Source: an uncultured Paracoccaceae bacterium
GTDB lineage: Bacteria > Pseudomonadota > Alphaproteobacteria > Rhodobacterales > Rhodobacteraceae
DNA length: 64,000 bases
Assembly: GCA_905182105.1 (NCBI GenBank)
Contig: CAJJAR010000010.1
Location: 1 to 64,000 of the forward strand
Reading direction: 5' to 3'
Below the pieces are notes generated by a model. That model ran no database searches. It saw only the letters and a list, made by a program, of their open reading frames with translations, and had not been told where the DNA came from. Of this stretch, positions 46,152 through 57,349 are shown in pieces; position 1 is the first letter of the stretch, and each line of letters opens with the position of its first letter. Both the position numbers and the translations under genes were made by a program.

Positions 46152-46169
46152 TAGTTTAATATTAAACTA
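46152..46169. promoter_or_regulatory. 18-bp perfect palindrome between maeB and the salvage operon
   Basis: TAGTTTAATATTAAACTA is self-complementary over all 18 bases. It lies 24 bases before the maeB start and 93 bases before the divergent VOC-cupin gene. Such a long even palindrome is a strong dimeric-repressor site candidate, overlapping the expected maeB promoter. The binder is unknown and no regulator gene is adjacent. Confidence 0.65.
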
Positions 46170-46193
46170 AATATGAAAATGCCGGAGGCTCTC

Positions 46194-48467
46194 ATGTCCG
46201 ATACCCCAAATCTACGCCAAGCCGCCCTTGATTATCACGAGTTTCCGCGCCCCGGAAAACTGGAAATCCGTGCGACAAAACCTTTGGCGAACGGACGTGA
46301 TCTGGCGCGGGCCTATTCACCGGGTGTGGCTGAGGCCTGTTTGGAAATTCAAGCGAACCCAGCGGATGCAGCTCGATATACATCACGTGCCAATTTGGTT
46401 GCAGTTGTTACCAATGGGACAGCGGTTTTGGGATTGGGTAACATCGGTGCGCTTGCGTCCAAACCCGTGATGGAAGGCAAGGCGGTTCTGTTCAAGAAAT
46501 TCGCGGCCATCGACTGCTTTGACATCGAAGTGAACGAAACCGACCCTGAAAAGCTAGCGGATATCGTTTGCGCTCTTGAGCCAACATTTGGCGCAATTAA
46601 CCTTGAAGACATCAAAGCGCCAGAGTGCTTTATCGTTGAAAAAATCTGCCGTGAGCGGATGAACATTCCCGTCTTCCACGACGACCAGCACGGTACCGCG
46701 ATTGTTGTTGGTGCAGCCGTCAAGAACGCACTCTATGTTACAGACAAGAAATTCGAAGACATTAAGATTGTTTCAACAGGTGGCGGCGCAGCCGGCATTG
46801 CCTGCCTCAATATGCTGATAAAAATGGGCGTGAAACGCGAAAACATCTGGCTGTGTGATATTCACGGTTTGGTCTATGAAGGCCGCAAAATCGATATGAA
46901 CCCTGCCAAGGCCGCGTTCGCACAACCCAGCGAATGCCGTACTTTGGATGATGTGATCGCAGGGGCTGATATGTTCCTTGGGCTGTCTGGCCCAGGTGTT
47001 CTGAAGCAAGATCACGTACGTCAAATGACCAAACAACCGATCGTGTTTGCACTGGCCAACCCAACGCCCGAAATTCTGCCTGACCTTGTGCGCGAAGTTG
47101 CCCCTGATGCAATTATCGCAACCGGGCGCAGTGATTTTCCAAACCAGGTAAACAACGTGCTGTGTTTCCCCTTCATCTTCCGCGGTGCGCTGGATGTGGG
47201 TGCGACACAAATCAACGACGAAATGCAGCTGGCTTGTATTGATGGCATCGCCGAACTGGCCCGCGCCACAACATCAGCCGAAGCCGCCGCCGCCTATCAA
47301 GGCGAGCAGATGACATTTGGTGCAGATTACTTGATCCCAAAACCATTCGATCCACGCCTTGTCGGTATCGTCAGCTCAGCAGTGGCCAAGGCTGCAATGG
47401 AAACGGGTGTTGCGACACGCCCAATTGAGGATTTGGAAGCCTACAAAACCAAACTCGACGGTTCCGTGTTCAAATCCGCATTGGTCATGCGTCCTGTGTT
47501 CGAGGCAGCACGCGCCACGCCACGCCGCATCGTATTTGCAGAGGGCGAAGATGAACGTGTGTTACGTGCCGCCCAAGCGATGATTGAAGAGACAACCGAA
47601 CGCCCAATCCTGATTGGTCGCCCAGAGGTGATCGAAACCCGCATCAAACGCGCCGGCCTGAACATTGTACTTGGTGAAAACGCTGATCTGGTAAATCCGC
47701 AAAACGATCCAAGGTACCGCGAATATTGGGGCTCTTATCACGAATTGATGGCCCGGCGCGGCATTACTCCTGATCTGGCACGTGCAATCATGCGCACTAA
47801 CTCCACCGCAATTGGTACGGTCATGGTTCACCGCGAAGAAGCAGACAGCCTGATTTGCGGCACCTTCGGCGAATTCCGTTGGCACATGAAATACGTGACA
47901 CAGGTTTTGGGGCGTGGTGCCCTACACCCGGTTGGTGCTTTGTCCATGATGATCCTTGAGGATGGTCCACTGTTCATCGGTGACACTCATGTTCACACAG
48001 AACCAACGCCACAACAGCTCGCTGAAATCACAATTGGGGCTGCACGCCACGTGCGCCGCTTCGGGATTGAGCCAAAAATCGCACTTTGTGCGCAATCACA
48101 GTTTGGCAATCAGCCAGGTGGTACAGGAGAACGCGTGCGCGCTGCGTTGGATATCCTAGACGCCTCATCACACGACTTTGCCTATGAAGGTGAAATGAAC
48201 ATCGACGCGGCCCTTGATCCAGAACTGCGCGCGCGCATTCTGCCCCAAGGCCGCTTGGATGGTGCCGCAAACGTCTTGATCTTTGCCCACGCAGACGCAG
48301 CATCTGGTGTGCGCAACATCCTGAAGATGAAAGGTGGCGGTCTAGAGGTTGGACCAATCTTGATGGGTATGGGCAACCGTGCACACATCGTATCGCCGTC
48401 CATCACGGCGCGTGGACTTTTGAACATGGCTGCGATTGCAGGCACGCCTGTCGCACAATACGGCTAA
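46194..48467 (+). CDS. maeB: NADP-dependent malic enzyme with phosphotransacetylase-like tail
   Basis: Oxidative decarboxylation of malate to pyruvate with NADPH formation. The 757-residue chain has the malic domain ([64 protein letters not shown]) and the NADP domain ([44 protein letters not shown]), then from about residue 435 a phosphotransacetylase-like domain ([17 protein letters not shown]) that in MaeB acts in regulation. GGAGG six bases before 46194 sets the start. A hairpin ends the gene. Confidence 0.95.
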   Translation: MSDTPNLRQAALDYHEFPRPGKLEIRATKPLANGRDLARAYSPGVAEACLEIQANPADAARYTSRANLVAVVTNGTAVLGLGNIGALASKPVMEGKAVLFKKFAAIDCFDIEVNETDPEKLADIVCALEPTFGAINLEDIKAPECFIVEKICRERMNIPVFHDDQHGTAIVVGAAVKNALYVTDKKFEDIKIVSTGGGAAGIACLNMLIKMGVKRENIWLCDIHGLVYEGRKIDMNPAKAAFAQPSECRTLDDVIAGADMFLGLSGPGVLKQDHVRQMTKQPIVFALANPTPEILPDLVREVAPDAIIATGRSDFPNQVNNVLCFPFIFRGALDVGATQINDEMQLACIDGIAELARATTSAEAAAAYQGEQMTFGADYLIPKPFDPRLVGIVSSAVAKAAMETGVATRPIEDLEAYKTKLDGSVFKSALVMRPVFEAARATPRRIVFAEGEDERVLRAAQAMIEETTERPILIGRPEVIETRIKRAGLNIVLGENADLVNPQNDPRYREYWGSYHELMARRGITPDLARAIMRTNSTAIGTVMVHREEADSLICGTFGEFRWHMKYVTQVLGRGALHPVGALSMMILEDGPLFIGDTHVHTEPTPQQLAEITIGAARHVRRFGIEPKIALCAQSQFGNQPGGTGERVRAALDILDASSHDFAYEGEMNIDAALDPELRARILPQGRLDGAANVLIFAHADAASGVRNILKMKGGGLEVGPILMGMGNRAHIVSPSITARGLLNMAAIAGTPVAQYG

Positions 48468-48470
48468 AAA

Positions 48471-48500
48471 TTTGGGAGGGATCATTTGGTCTCTCCCAAA
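48471..48500 (+). terminator. Hairpin after maeB
   Basis: TTTGGGAGGGA and TCTCTCCCAAA pair over 11 bases with one G-U pair around an eight-base loop, just after the maeB stop. There is no T run after it, so termination may be partial or factor-dependent. Confidence 0.55.
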
Positions 48501-48513
48501 CACTCACTCTCTA

Positions 48514-48591
48514 TTTGCAAATTCACGCAATCAACTTTGCAAACTCACCATCAATATTCAGCTTTGCCACCAGACACCGCAAATTTGCAAA
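48514..48591. promoter_or_regulatory. Three TTTGCAAA sites, candidate ScfR/PccR operators before prpE
   Basis: TTTGCAAA occurs at 48514-48521, 48536-48543 and 48584-48591, with a partial copy TTTGCCAC at 48563-48570. Centre spacings are 22, 27 and 21 bases, near whole DNA turns. The short-chain fatty acyl-CoA regulator PccR of Rhodobacter sphaeroides (and RamB elsewhere) binds paired TTTGCAAA sites, as I recall, and the downstream gene makes propionyl-CoA, so the assignment is well motivated. Confidence 0.75.
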
Positions 48592-48717
48592 GTTTCACGC
48601 CCAACTGGGCCGAAATTTCACGGCTGACAGCAAGGCAACGGCAAGGCACAAACTTAGTTTCTTGCCCATTGCGCCCTGACCTCCTAACCATTGCGTACGT
48701 TCTTGGAGGAGAAAACG

Positions 48718-50604
48718 ATGGGCTATCACGCAGAATACGACGCATGGAAATCAGATCCCGAAAGCTATTGGCTGAACGCATCCCAAGCAATCGACTGGGA
48801 TGTTGCCCCGACACGCGCCCTCTTTGAACGCGGCAACAACCTTTACGAATGGTTTTCTGAGGCTCGTGTAAACACTTGTTACAACGCCGTTGACCGTCAC
48901 GTTGAAAATGGCCGCGGCGATCAGGTTGCCATTATTCACGACAGCCCCATCACCAATTCCCAATCCAAAATCACATACGCCGAACTGCAGACCCACGTTG
49001 CCTCACTGGCTGGTGCGCTGGCGGCAAAAGGTGTCGGTAAAGGCGATCGCGTCATTATCTATATGCCAATGGTCGCAGAGGCCCTTGAGGCAATGCTGGC
49101 CTGTGCGCGCCTTGGCGCAGTTCACTCGGTTGTGTTTGGTGGGTTTGCTGCCAACGAATTGGCCGTACGCATCAACGACTGCACACCCAAAGCTATCATT
49201 GCCGCCTCTTGTGGTTTGGAACCAAACCGCGTGGTCGAATACAAACCGCTGCTGGACGGCGCGATTGAACTGGCTGATCACAAACCTGATTTTACCGTCA
49301 TCTTGCAGCGTGAACAGAAGGTTTGCGAGCTAGGTGCAAACGATGTCGATTGGCACGATTTCCAAAAAGACACACAGCCAGCCGATTGTGTAATGGTTGA
49401 GGGCAGCCACCCTGCCTATATTCTATACACATCCGGCACGACGGGCGCACCAAAGGGCGTTGTGCGTCCAACTGCGGGCCACTTGGTTGCGCTGAACTGG
49501 ACCATGAAGAACATCTACAACGTCGATCCGGGCGATGTGTTTTGGGCGGCCTCCGATGTGGGCTGGGTCGTTGGCCACAGCTATATATGTTACGCACCAC
49601 TGATCCACGGCAACACCACGGTCGTGTTTGAAGGCAAACCAATCGGCACCCCAGATGCGGGTACCTTCTGGCGTGTCATTTCAGAACACAACGTGCGCAG
49701 CTTTTTCACCGCCCCAACAGCCATTCGCGCTGTTAAACGCGAAGACCCTAAAGGTGAGTTCGCCAAGAAATATGACCTAAGCTGCTTGCGTGCTTTGTAT
49801 TTGGCAGGTGAACGTGCGGACCCTGATACAATCGAGTGGGCACAAGATATCCTACAAAAGCCCGTGTATGATCACTGGTGGCAGACGGAAACGGGTTACA
49901 CCATCGCGGGCAACCCTGCAGGGCTTGAGGCGCTTCCGGTTAAAATCGGTTCCCCTACAGTCCCGATGCCGGGTTATGACGTGCAAATCTTGGGCGATGA
50001 CGGCCATCCACTTAAACCAAACATCCTTGGTGCGATTGCAATCAAACTGCCTCTACCCCCCGGAACATTGCCAACGCTTTGGAACGCAGAAGAGCGTTTC
50101 CAAAAAAGCTATCTAACCGCATTCCCTGGTTTTTATGAAACAGGCGACGCAGGTATGATTGATGAAGATGGTTATCTATACATCATGGCGCGCACCGATG
50201 ACGTGATCAACGTTGCAGGCCACCGCCTGTCCACGGGCGGTATGGAAGAAGTCTTAGCAGCGCATCCAGATGTTGCAGAATGTGCCGTGATTGGTGTGAC
50301 CGATCAACTGAAAGGCCAACTGCCGGTCGGGTTTGTTTGCCTGACAACTGGTGTTGACCGTGACCACAGTGAAATCACTGCAGAATGCGTGAAGTTGGTG
50401 CGCGAACGTATCGGCCCAGTCGCCGCGTTTAAGCTTGCAGTTGTTGTGGATCGCTTGCCGAAAACACGGTCTGGCAAAATCTTGCGCGGCACGATGGTAA
50501 AAATTGCCGATAGCGAGAGTTTCAAGATGCCAGCAACAATCGACGATCCGGTCATTCTGGACGAGATCAAAGTTGCATTGCAGACAATCGGCTACGCCAA
50601 ATAA
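48718..50604 (+). CDS. prpE: Propionyl-CoA synthetase
   Basis: Activates propionate to propionyl-CoA via an adenylate. The 628-residue acetyl-CoA-synthetase-like enzyme begins YHAEYDAWKSDPESYWLNAS, has the P-loop YTSGTTGAPKGVVRPTAGHL, the active-site segments ASDVGWVVGHSYICYAPLI and YDHWWQTETGYTIAGNPAGL, the hinge region ARTDDVINVAGHRLSTGGME and the acetylatable lysine motif PKTRSGKILRGTM. The WWQTETG and N-terminal features favour PrpE over Acs. GGAGGAG is six to eight bases before the ATG. Control by an ScfR-type regulator is inferred from the TTTGCAAA cluster. Confidence 0.93.
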   Translation: MGYHAEYDAWKSDPESYWLNASQAIDWDVAPTRALFERGNNLYEWFSEARVNTCYNAVDRHVENGRGDQVAIIHDSPITNSQSKITYAELQTHVASLAGALAAKGVGKGDRVIIYMPMVAEALEAMLACARLGAVHSVVFGGFAANELAVRINDCTPKAIIAASCGLEPNRVVEYKPLLDGAIELADHKPDFTVILQREQKVCELGANDVDWHDFQKDTQPADCVMVEGSHPAYILYTSGTTGAPKGVVRPTAGHLVALNWTMKNIYNVDPGDVFWAASDVGWVVGHSYICYAPLIHGNTTVVFEGKPIGTPDAGTFWRVISEHNVRSFFTAPTAIRAVKREDPKGEFAKKYDLSCLRALYLAGERADPDTIEWAQDILQKPVYDHWWQTETGYTIAGNPAGLEALPVKIGSPTVPMPGYDVQILGDDGHPLKPNILGAIAIKLPLPPGTLPTLWNAEERFQKSYLTAFPGFYETGDAGMIDEDGYLYIMARTDDVINVAGHRLSTGGMEEVLAAHPDVAECAVIGVTDQLKGQLPVGFVCLTTGVDRDHSEITAECVKLVRERIGPVAAFKLAVVVDRLPKTRSGKILRGTMVKIADSESFKMPATIDDPVILDEIKVALQTIGYAK

Positions 50605-50688
50605 GCCTGCATATTTTTGCAAAGCATAGTGAATGGATGTTGATTCTTGGTTCAGGCCTTGGCTCGGTGTCCATTTTTGTTAGCAGGT

Positions 50689-51462
50689 TCAGGTGAACTG
50701 TTCTGAGATTAGCCGTTCTTCTAAACCATGCCCCGGGTCAAACAGGATACTGTGAACGACCGACGGCTCGGACTGGATTACCACTGAGGTCACGTTGTCA
50801 AAGGACCGTGAATCCGCTTCGGCCATAACGGGGCGCTTGTCCGGCTCAAGCACATCAAAACGCACACGCGCAATTTTGGGCAACAAAGCACCACGCCAAC
50901 GGCGCGGACGAAAGGCGGCCACAGCGGTTAGGGCCAACACATCGGACCCGATCGGCAACACAGGGCCGTGCGCGGAATAGTTATAAGCGGTCGATCCAGC
51001 AGGTGTTGCCACCAATGCACCGTCACAAACCAATGTCTCCATCCGCAGCTTATCATCCACCGTGATGCGCAGTTTGGCGGCTTGCGCCCCAGCGCGCAAC
51101 AATGAGACCTCGTTGATCGCCAACGCTTCGTGAATGGTTCCATCCACACCCGTCGCGGTCATGGACAGTGGGTTAATGTCCGCTTGCTCTGCCACTTCAA
51201 GGCGTTCAACCAGACCATCCTCATTGTATTCGTTCATCAAAAAACCAATGGTCCCTCGGTTCATGCCGTAAACGGGCACCCCCAGATGTTGGCAGCCGTG
51301 CAGCGTTTGCAGCATGAAACCATCCCCACCCAAGGCTACGATAATATCGGATTCTTCCAGCGCAACGTTGGTGTACCGCGTAGTCAGTGCGGCATAGGCG
51401 GCTTGGGCCACTGGTGTGTTTGAGGCCGCAAAACCAATCTTCAATGCGTTCTTGGTGGTCAT
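50689..51462 (-). CDS. nadK: NAD kinase
   Basis: Phosphorylates NAD to NADP. The 257-residue protein has the GGDG motif ([17 protein letters not shown]), [19 protein letters not shown] and [20 protein letters not shown], which binds NAD. The ATG at 51462 follows AGGA by about nine bases; an upstream in-frame ATG at 51501 lacks a ribosome site. It converges on prpE with an 84-base gap and is divergent from glyA. Confidence 0.95.
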   Translation of the reverse strand: MTTKNALKIGFAASNTPVAQAAYAALTTRYTNVALEESDIIVALGGDGFMLQTLHGCQHLGVPVYGMNRGTIGFLMNEYNEDGLVERLEVAEQADINPLSMTATGVDGTIHEALAINEVSLLRAGAQAAKLRITVDDKLRMETLVCDGALVATPAGSTAYNYSAHGPVLPIGSDVLALTAVAAFRPRRWRGALLPKIARVRFDVLEPDKRPVMAEADSRSFDNVTSVVIQSEPSVVHSILFDPGHGLEERLISEQFT

Positions 51463-51630
51463 GGGTGTGTTTCCTATCGCGGTCATCTTGTGCCGAAACA
51501 ATCATATTATTCCCACCTTCACCAGCTTTGCCGCACATTCTTTATAATGCGACGTTTTACAACCTTTTCCATAGGGCCGGTTTCCGATACGAAACCTAAG
51601 AATCTTGACCATTCCCTTTGGAGCATACCC

Positions 51631-52926
51631 ATGACTGTATCTGACCAAAACACTGCGTTCTTCACACAATCTCTCGCGGACAGCGATCCTGAGCTGTTCG
51701 GCTCAATCACATCCGAGCTGGGTCGTCAGCGCCATGAGATCGAATTGATCGCGTCTGAAAATATCGTGTCAGCGGCTGTGATGGAAGCCCAAGGGTCTGT
51801 CATGACCAACAAATACGCTGAAGGCTATCCGGGCCGCCGCTATTATGGCGGTTGCCAATACGTTGACGTGGCAGAGAACCTAGCCATCTCACGCGCCTGC
51901 GAATTGTTCGGCTGTGATTTCGCAAACGTACAACCAAACTCTGGCTCCCAAGCGAACCAAGGTGTGTTTCAAGCATTGCTTAAGCCGGGCGATACCATCC
52001 TTGGCATGTCATTGGACGCGGGTGGTCACCTGACACACGGTGCGAAACCAAACCAATCCGGTAAATGGTTCAACGCAATCCAGTACGGTGTGAAACGCGA
52101 AGACAACCTATTGGACTACGATGAGGTTGAAGCCCTTGCGAAAGAGCACAAACCACAAATGATCATCGCAGGTGGTTCCGCTATCCCACGCCAGATCAAT
52201 TTCAAACGCATGCGCGAAATCGCGGACATGGTTGGCGCGTATCTTCACGTCGACATGGCCCACTTTGCTGGCCTTGTTGCTGCGGGCGAACACCCTTCTC
52301 CGTTCCCACATGCACACGTGGCAACGACGACAACACACAAAACTCTACGTGGCCCACGCGGCGGTATGATCCTGACGAACGACGAAGCATTGGCGAAGAA
52401 ATTCAACTCTGCCATCTTCCCCGGTATCCAAGGTGGACCGCTGATGCACGTGATCGCAGCCAAGGCTGTGGCATTCGGCGAAGCGCTGCGCCCAGAGTTC
52501 AAAGACTACATTAAACAGGTTATCGCGAACGCCCAAGCGCTGGCAGATCAACTGCACAAAGGTGGCTTGGACACAGTGACCCACGGTACAGACACGCACC
52601 TGTTGCTGGTCGACCTGCGTCCAAAAGGCGTTAAGGGCAACGCGACTGAAAAAGCATTGGGCCGCGCGTTCATTACCTGCAATAAAAACGGTGTGCCGTT
52701 TGATGATGAAAAACCAATGGTCACATCTGGTATCCGCCTTGGTTCACCAGCGGGCACGACACGCGGATTTGGCGAATCTGAGTTCCGCCAAATTGGTGAC
52801 TGGATCAACGAAGTTGTTGATGGCTTGGCCGCAAACGGCGAAGACGGCAACAGCGTGGTTGAAGCCAAGGTACGCGGTGAAGTCAAAGCCATGTGCGCCA
52901 AGTTCCCGATGTACCCAAACCTATAA
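51631..52926 (+). CDS. glyA: Serine hydroxymethyltransferase
   Basis: PLP enzyme that interconverts serine and glycine and charges tetrahydrofolate with a one-carbon unit, the substrate of metF. The 431-residue protein has [79 protein letters not shown] and the PLP-lysine segment [20 protein letters not shown] eight bases before 51631 sets the start; the open frame upstream is not coding. A terminator follows. Confidence 0.97.
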   Translation: MTVSDQNTAFFTQSLADSDPELFGSITSELGRQRHEIELIASENIVSAAVMEAQGSVMTNKYAEGYPGRRYYGGCQYVDVAENLAISRACELFGCDFANVQPNSGSQANQGVFQALLKPGDTILGMSLDAGGHLTHGAKPNQSGKWFNAIQYGVKREDNLLDYDEVEALAKEHKPQMIIAGGSAIPRQINFKRMREIADMVGAYLHVDMAHFAGLVAAGEHPSPFPHAHVATTTTHKTLRGPRGGMILTNDEALAKKFNSAIFPGIQGGPLMHVIAAKAVAFGEALRPEFKDYIKQVIANAQALADQLHKGGLDTVTHGTDTHLLLVDLRPKGVKGNATEKALGRAFITCNKNGVPFDDEKPMVTSGIRLGSPAGTTRGFGESEFRQIGDWINEVVDGLAANGEDGNSVVEAKVRGEVKAMCAKFPMYPNL

Positions 52927-52949
52927 GGTTTTAGGAAATAGTGATTTTA

Positions 52950-52979
52950 AAAGGCGGGCTTTTGGGTCCGCCTTTTTTG
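52950..52979 (+). terminator. Terminator of glyA
   Basis: AAGGCGG, loop GCTTTTGGGT, CCGCCTTTTTT: a seven-base stem with T run, 24 bases after the glyA stop. Confidence 0.85.
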
Positions 52980-53116
52980 TTCGCAACTTCCGAATGAAAA
53001 ACGTTGGGCCCGCAATCATTTGGCCAAACTCGCACCTTAGGTAGAATAAGCGCAATAGGCATGCCCTTGCTTTCGTTTAACTAACCACAAAAGGATACGA
53101 GCTGATAGTATATGGA

Positions 53117-53749
53117 ATGGGTGGTGGGAATAGAAATTATGATCCCTCATTAAAGGCGCTACCATCTAATTCGTTTGTTGGTATCGACGGCGAATTAAGT
53201 GACATAGAAGTTGCCGATTTAACGCCTGATGAGGGCGGACCTATTATGAGGTCTTCCCGGCATGTTGGGCGTGCTGTTAAGCCCGATAATGTGCCAACCA
53301 AACTAAGACGGACTGGCCCGCCAGTTTCACGGGCCAAGCTGTTGGATTTAAATGCTTAGACGGGTTCTTTGGATTTAGTGTGCCAAACCTTCAAAGATAT
53401 CGCCGAAGAGTTTGAACCCGATGTGCATCAATTTTTCCCAATGACGTATTACAACAGCAAGGGCACAGAGCTGATCGGTGAGGGCTATTTGATGGTCATC
53501 TGTCAGTGCATTTAAACGATGCATGACACTTTATGTGTTCCGCCCTTAGACGAACGTGGGCGTTATCTGACACCTTTAATTAGGGAAAAGTATTAAACAC
53601 GCAACAAACTGTTGGATAAAAGAGTTTTTTCCTCAGAGAAAATTGGATCACATCACATGTGGCGTGATCTGAAATCTCCTAGAGGATGCATGTTTTCTAA
53701 CGCGTTGGGCGAGCAATTGATTGCCACCAATCTAAGTGGGCTTGCCTAA
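53117..53749 (+). pseudogene. Decayed Imm11-like (DUF1629) immunity protein gene
   Basis: One frame of 211 codons carries three internal stops: TAG at 53357-53359, TAA at 53513-53515 and TAA at 53594-53596. Between them it reads GGGNRNYDPSLKALPSN, then SLDLVCQTFKDIAEEFEPDV, HQFFPMTYYNSKG, GEGYLMVICQCI, PPLDERGRYLTPLI, HHMWRDLKSPRGCMFSNALG. The pattern (serine-start helix, EPxVHxFFP, Y-x-x-V, then W-x-D near the end) is that of the Imm11 family of toxin-immunity proteins. No toxin gene is nearby. Family call is moderate; decay is certain. Confidence 0.6.
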
Positions 53750-53790
53750 AGGACTATACGATGAAGCTTGAAAATAGCTTCATTGAGCTT

Positions 53791-53838
53791 AGGGCGGGGT
53801 TCACCCCGCCGATGGCTTGGCGGGATAAATCCCGCCCT
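53791..53838. repeat. REP-like G+C-rich palindromic element
   Basis: AGGGCGGG at the left and CCCGCCCT at the right are reverse complements, and the interior holds two smaller dyads (GGCGGGGTTCACCCCGCC and GGCGGGATAAATCCCGCC). Similar sequences are, as I recall, dispersed in Rhodobacteraceae genomes as intergenic repeats. A smaller dyad, ATGAAGCT to AGCTTCAT, precedes it at 53761-53783. The rest of 53750-53930 holds nothing supportable. Confidence 0.65.
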
Positions 53839-53930
53839 ACGGGGTGGTACTTCGGGCATTGCCGAAGACCACTTTGCCCTCCTCAAACGCACCAATCCCC
53901 CCTTAACTGAAATTTTCCTGACCTCCCTCA

Positions 53931-53960
53931 TTGACTCCGTCTATTTCACTCCCTACCTAT
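53931..53960 (+). promoter_or_regulatory. groESL promoter (predicted)
   Basis: TTGACT at 53931-53936 is a good -35 box; after 17 bases TACCTA at 53954-53959 is a weak -10. Transcription would begin in the CIRCE element, the arrangement known for HrcA-controlled heat-shock operons. Confidence 0.5.
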
Positions 53961-53966
53961 CCTTCG

Positions 53967-53993
53967 TTAGCACTCGAACCTGTTGAGTGACAA
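53967..53993. promoter_or_regulatory. CIRCE element (HrcA operator)
   Basis: TTAGCACTC-N9-GAGTGACAA matches the conserved CIRCE inverted repeat TTAGCACTC-N9-GAGTGCTAA, with two mismatches in the second half. It lies 54 bases before groES. HrcA represses through it at normal temperature. Confidence 0.85.
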
Positions 53994-54047
53994 CGGCCCC
54001 CTTAGAGGGGTAAGATATAGAATTTAAGCTTTAAGGAGCTATTACAA

Positions 54048-54335
54048 ATGGCATTAACACCGCTTCACGACCGTGTGCTGGTTCGCCGCACTGAAGGCGA
54101 AGAAAAAACTGCTGGTGGATTGTACATCCCAGAAAGCGCAAAAGAAAAACCAAGCGAAGGCGAAGTTGTATCTACAGGCCCAGGCGCCCGTAAAGACAAC
54201 GGCGAATTAGTCGCTATGGACGTTAAAGCAGGCGACAAAGTCCTGTTTGGCAAATGGAACGGTACAGAAATCACTGTCGACGGCGAAGACCTGTTGATGA
54301 TGAAAGAATCCGACATCATGGGTATCCTTTCCTAA
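54048..54335 (+). CDS. groES: Co-chaperonin GroES
   Basis: Seven-subunit lid of the GroEL folding chamber, 95 residues. The opening [20 protein letters not shown] has the mobile loop region following ([19 protein letters not shown]), then the roof-loop and C-terminal [22 protein letters not shown] is seven to eight bases before the ATG. It is cotranscribed with groEL 78 bases downstream under CIRCE control. Confidence 0.98.
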   Translation: MALTPLHDRVLVRRTEGEEKTAGGLYIPESAKEKPSEGEVVSTGPGARKDNGELVAMDVKAGDKVLFGKWNGTEITVDGEDLLMMKESDIMGILS

Positions 54336-54401
54336 GCAATAGCTTTCGAAAACCGGTGCGGGATCATCCCCAACCTACCCTAATTTATCAAATACTCTTA
54401 A

Positions 54402-56053
<1,652 letters not shown>

Positions 56054-56054
<1 letters not shown>

Positions 56055-56084
56055 GAACAACTTTTCCTTCGGGAAAATTGTTCT
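56054..56084 (+). terminator. Hairpin after groEL
   Basis: AGAACAA-C-TTTTCC, loop TTCG, GGAAAA-T-TGTTCT pairs over 13 positions with one mismatch and the stable UUCG-type tetraloop. No T run follows, so it may stabilise the mRNA end, with termination at the next hairpin. Confidence 0.65.
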
Positions 56085-56143
56085 GGTGGTGGCAGAGTAT
56101 TGGCAAAGCCAATGCGCGAGAACCACTCAGTCGTTATTATGAG

Positions 56144-56172
56144 AAAAGGGCTGCCTACGGGTGGCCCTTTTT
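56144..56172 (+). terminator. Intrinsic terminator of groESL
   Basis: AAAAGGGC and GCCCTTTTT form the stem around TGCCTACGGGTG, which can pair further; a T run closes it. It lies about 90 bases after the groEL stop. Confidence 0.8.
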
Positions 56173-56298
56173 GATTTGGTAAAGATCAAGTCGGTACTTC
56201 AGATGCTTGCTTAGACGCCTAAGTGACTACCTTCAGTCGCTGCAGCCGGCTCAAAGTTTGACTGGAAATTATCGTTTTGCTTTATTACCCCTCAATGT

Positions 56299-56748
56299 AT
56301 GAAGCCCGACGAGATATCTTCCAGCCTGCTTGAAAATGACAGCTTCAGAGTATTGGCTGGCTGCATCGAAGTGCGCAATTCAAATGGCCGTACTATCCTT
56401 CGTGCCGGGGCTGCGAGAGTTCTTCCGAAACGGGCACAAGTCGAGGACATTGAACTGGACGGCGGAATTATTCCCAACAAGCATTGGCTTCAATTAGCAT
56501 TGACGAAGCTTGCACTCTCCAAGGGCGACACTTGCTTTTGTGCCATGTATCCACATTCTGAATTCTATGATCCTGAAAAAGAGCAAGACTCACACAACGT
56601 TTCAACCGAGCTAAAAGAAAGAAACCTTAAGACTTGGAGCACCGAACACATCAGTCATTGCAAAAGCTGCGGTCAGTGTCTTGAAGTGCACGGAGAAGGT
56701 GGGTGGCACGTTCCTTGGTGGAAATGGTCCGAATTAGACGTTCCATAA
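56299..56748 (+). CDS. Unrecognised protein with C-terminal cysteine cluster
   Basis: Protein of 149 residues I do not recognise. N-terminal part MKPDEISSSLLENDSFRVLA looks globular. Cysteines occur at CFCAMYPHSEFY and, near the end, HCKSCGQCLEVHGEGG, followed by WHVPWWKW. The HxxxC-x2-C-x2-C type arrangement suggests a zinc-binding site. No signal peptide. Its base use looks less G+C-rich than its neighbours and it has no clear ribosome site, both compatible with recent transfer. It stands alone between groESL and rpiB. Confidence 0.6.
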   Translation: MKPDEISSSLLENDSFRVLAGCIEVRNSNGRTILRAGAARVLPKRAQVEDIELDGGIIPNKHWLQLALTKLALSKGDTCFCAMYPHSEFYDPEKEQDSHNVSTELKERNLKTWSTEHISHCKSCGQCLEVHGEGGWHVPWWKWSELDVP

Positions 56749-56899
56749 TTCGCGTCGATCGTCCCAAAAGTTTTGAAGCGAAAGGTTCGTTAAGTCCGCC
56801 AAGCCACTCTTCGAAAGAAAATCAATTAATTATTGCCCACCTCCCTACGTTAAGACCATACTAAAGCCCACCCTCACCGCCAAACAGAAAGCCCTCATC

Positions 56900-57349
56900 A
56901 TGACTTCCAAGACCCGCATCATCGTTTCCAGCGACCACGCTGACATTCCAATGCGCCAAACTATTGCGGCCCATATCGAAGCGAAGGGCTATGAAGTTGT
57001 TGATATCGGCCCCACCCTAAATGAAAGCACACATTACCCAAAGCACGGCGAAGCCGCTGCATTGAGTGTGGCCTCTGGTGATTGCCAATTGGGCGTAATA
57101 CTATGCGGTACGGGTCAAGGCATCATGATGGCTGCCAACAAGGTCAAAGGTATCCGGTGTGGTGTATGCTCTGACACGTTTTCCGCCCGCATGATCCGCG
57201 AACATAACGATGCCAACATGTTGTCACTCGGCGCACGGGTCATCGGCATGGGCCTCGCCCTTGAGATCGTGGATGCGTTCCTAGACGCCGAATTTGAAGG
57301 TGGCCGCCACGGCACGCGCGTCGATATGATCACAGCGATCGAAGGCTAA
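56900..57349 (+). CDS. rpiB: Ribose 5-phosphate isomerase B
   Basis: Interconverts ribose 5-phosphate and ribulose 5-phosphate. The 149-residue LacA/RpiB-fold protein has IIVSSDHADIPMRQTI, DIGPTLNESTHYP, the catalytic cysteine loop GVILCGTGQGIMMAANKVKG and SLGARVIGMGLALEIVDAFL. It shares one base with the next gene (TAATG). It could take ribose from nucleoside salvage into the pentose phosphate pathway. Confidence 0.93.
   Translation: MTSKTRIIVSSDHADIPMRQTIAAHIEAKGYEVVDIGPTLNESTHYPKHGEAAALSVASGDCQLGVILCGTGQGIMMAANKVKGIRCGVCSDTFSARMIREHNDANMLSLGARVIGMGLALEIVDAFLDAEFEGGRHGTRVDMITAIEG

Noticed and set aside
50616-50623. Fourth TTTGCAAA site as part of the prpE regulon
   Set aside because: It lies after the prpE stop in a convergent gap, away from any promoter; one chance copy is expected in a window of this size.
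53791-53838. CRISPR repeat
   Set aside because: There is one palindromic unit only, with no spacers, array or cas genes.
53746-53986. Small genes on either strand over the palindromic repeat
   Set aside because: The open frames are created by the G+C-rich repeat and lack starts with ribosome sites or known families.
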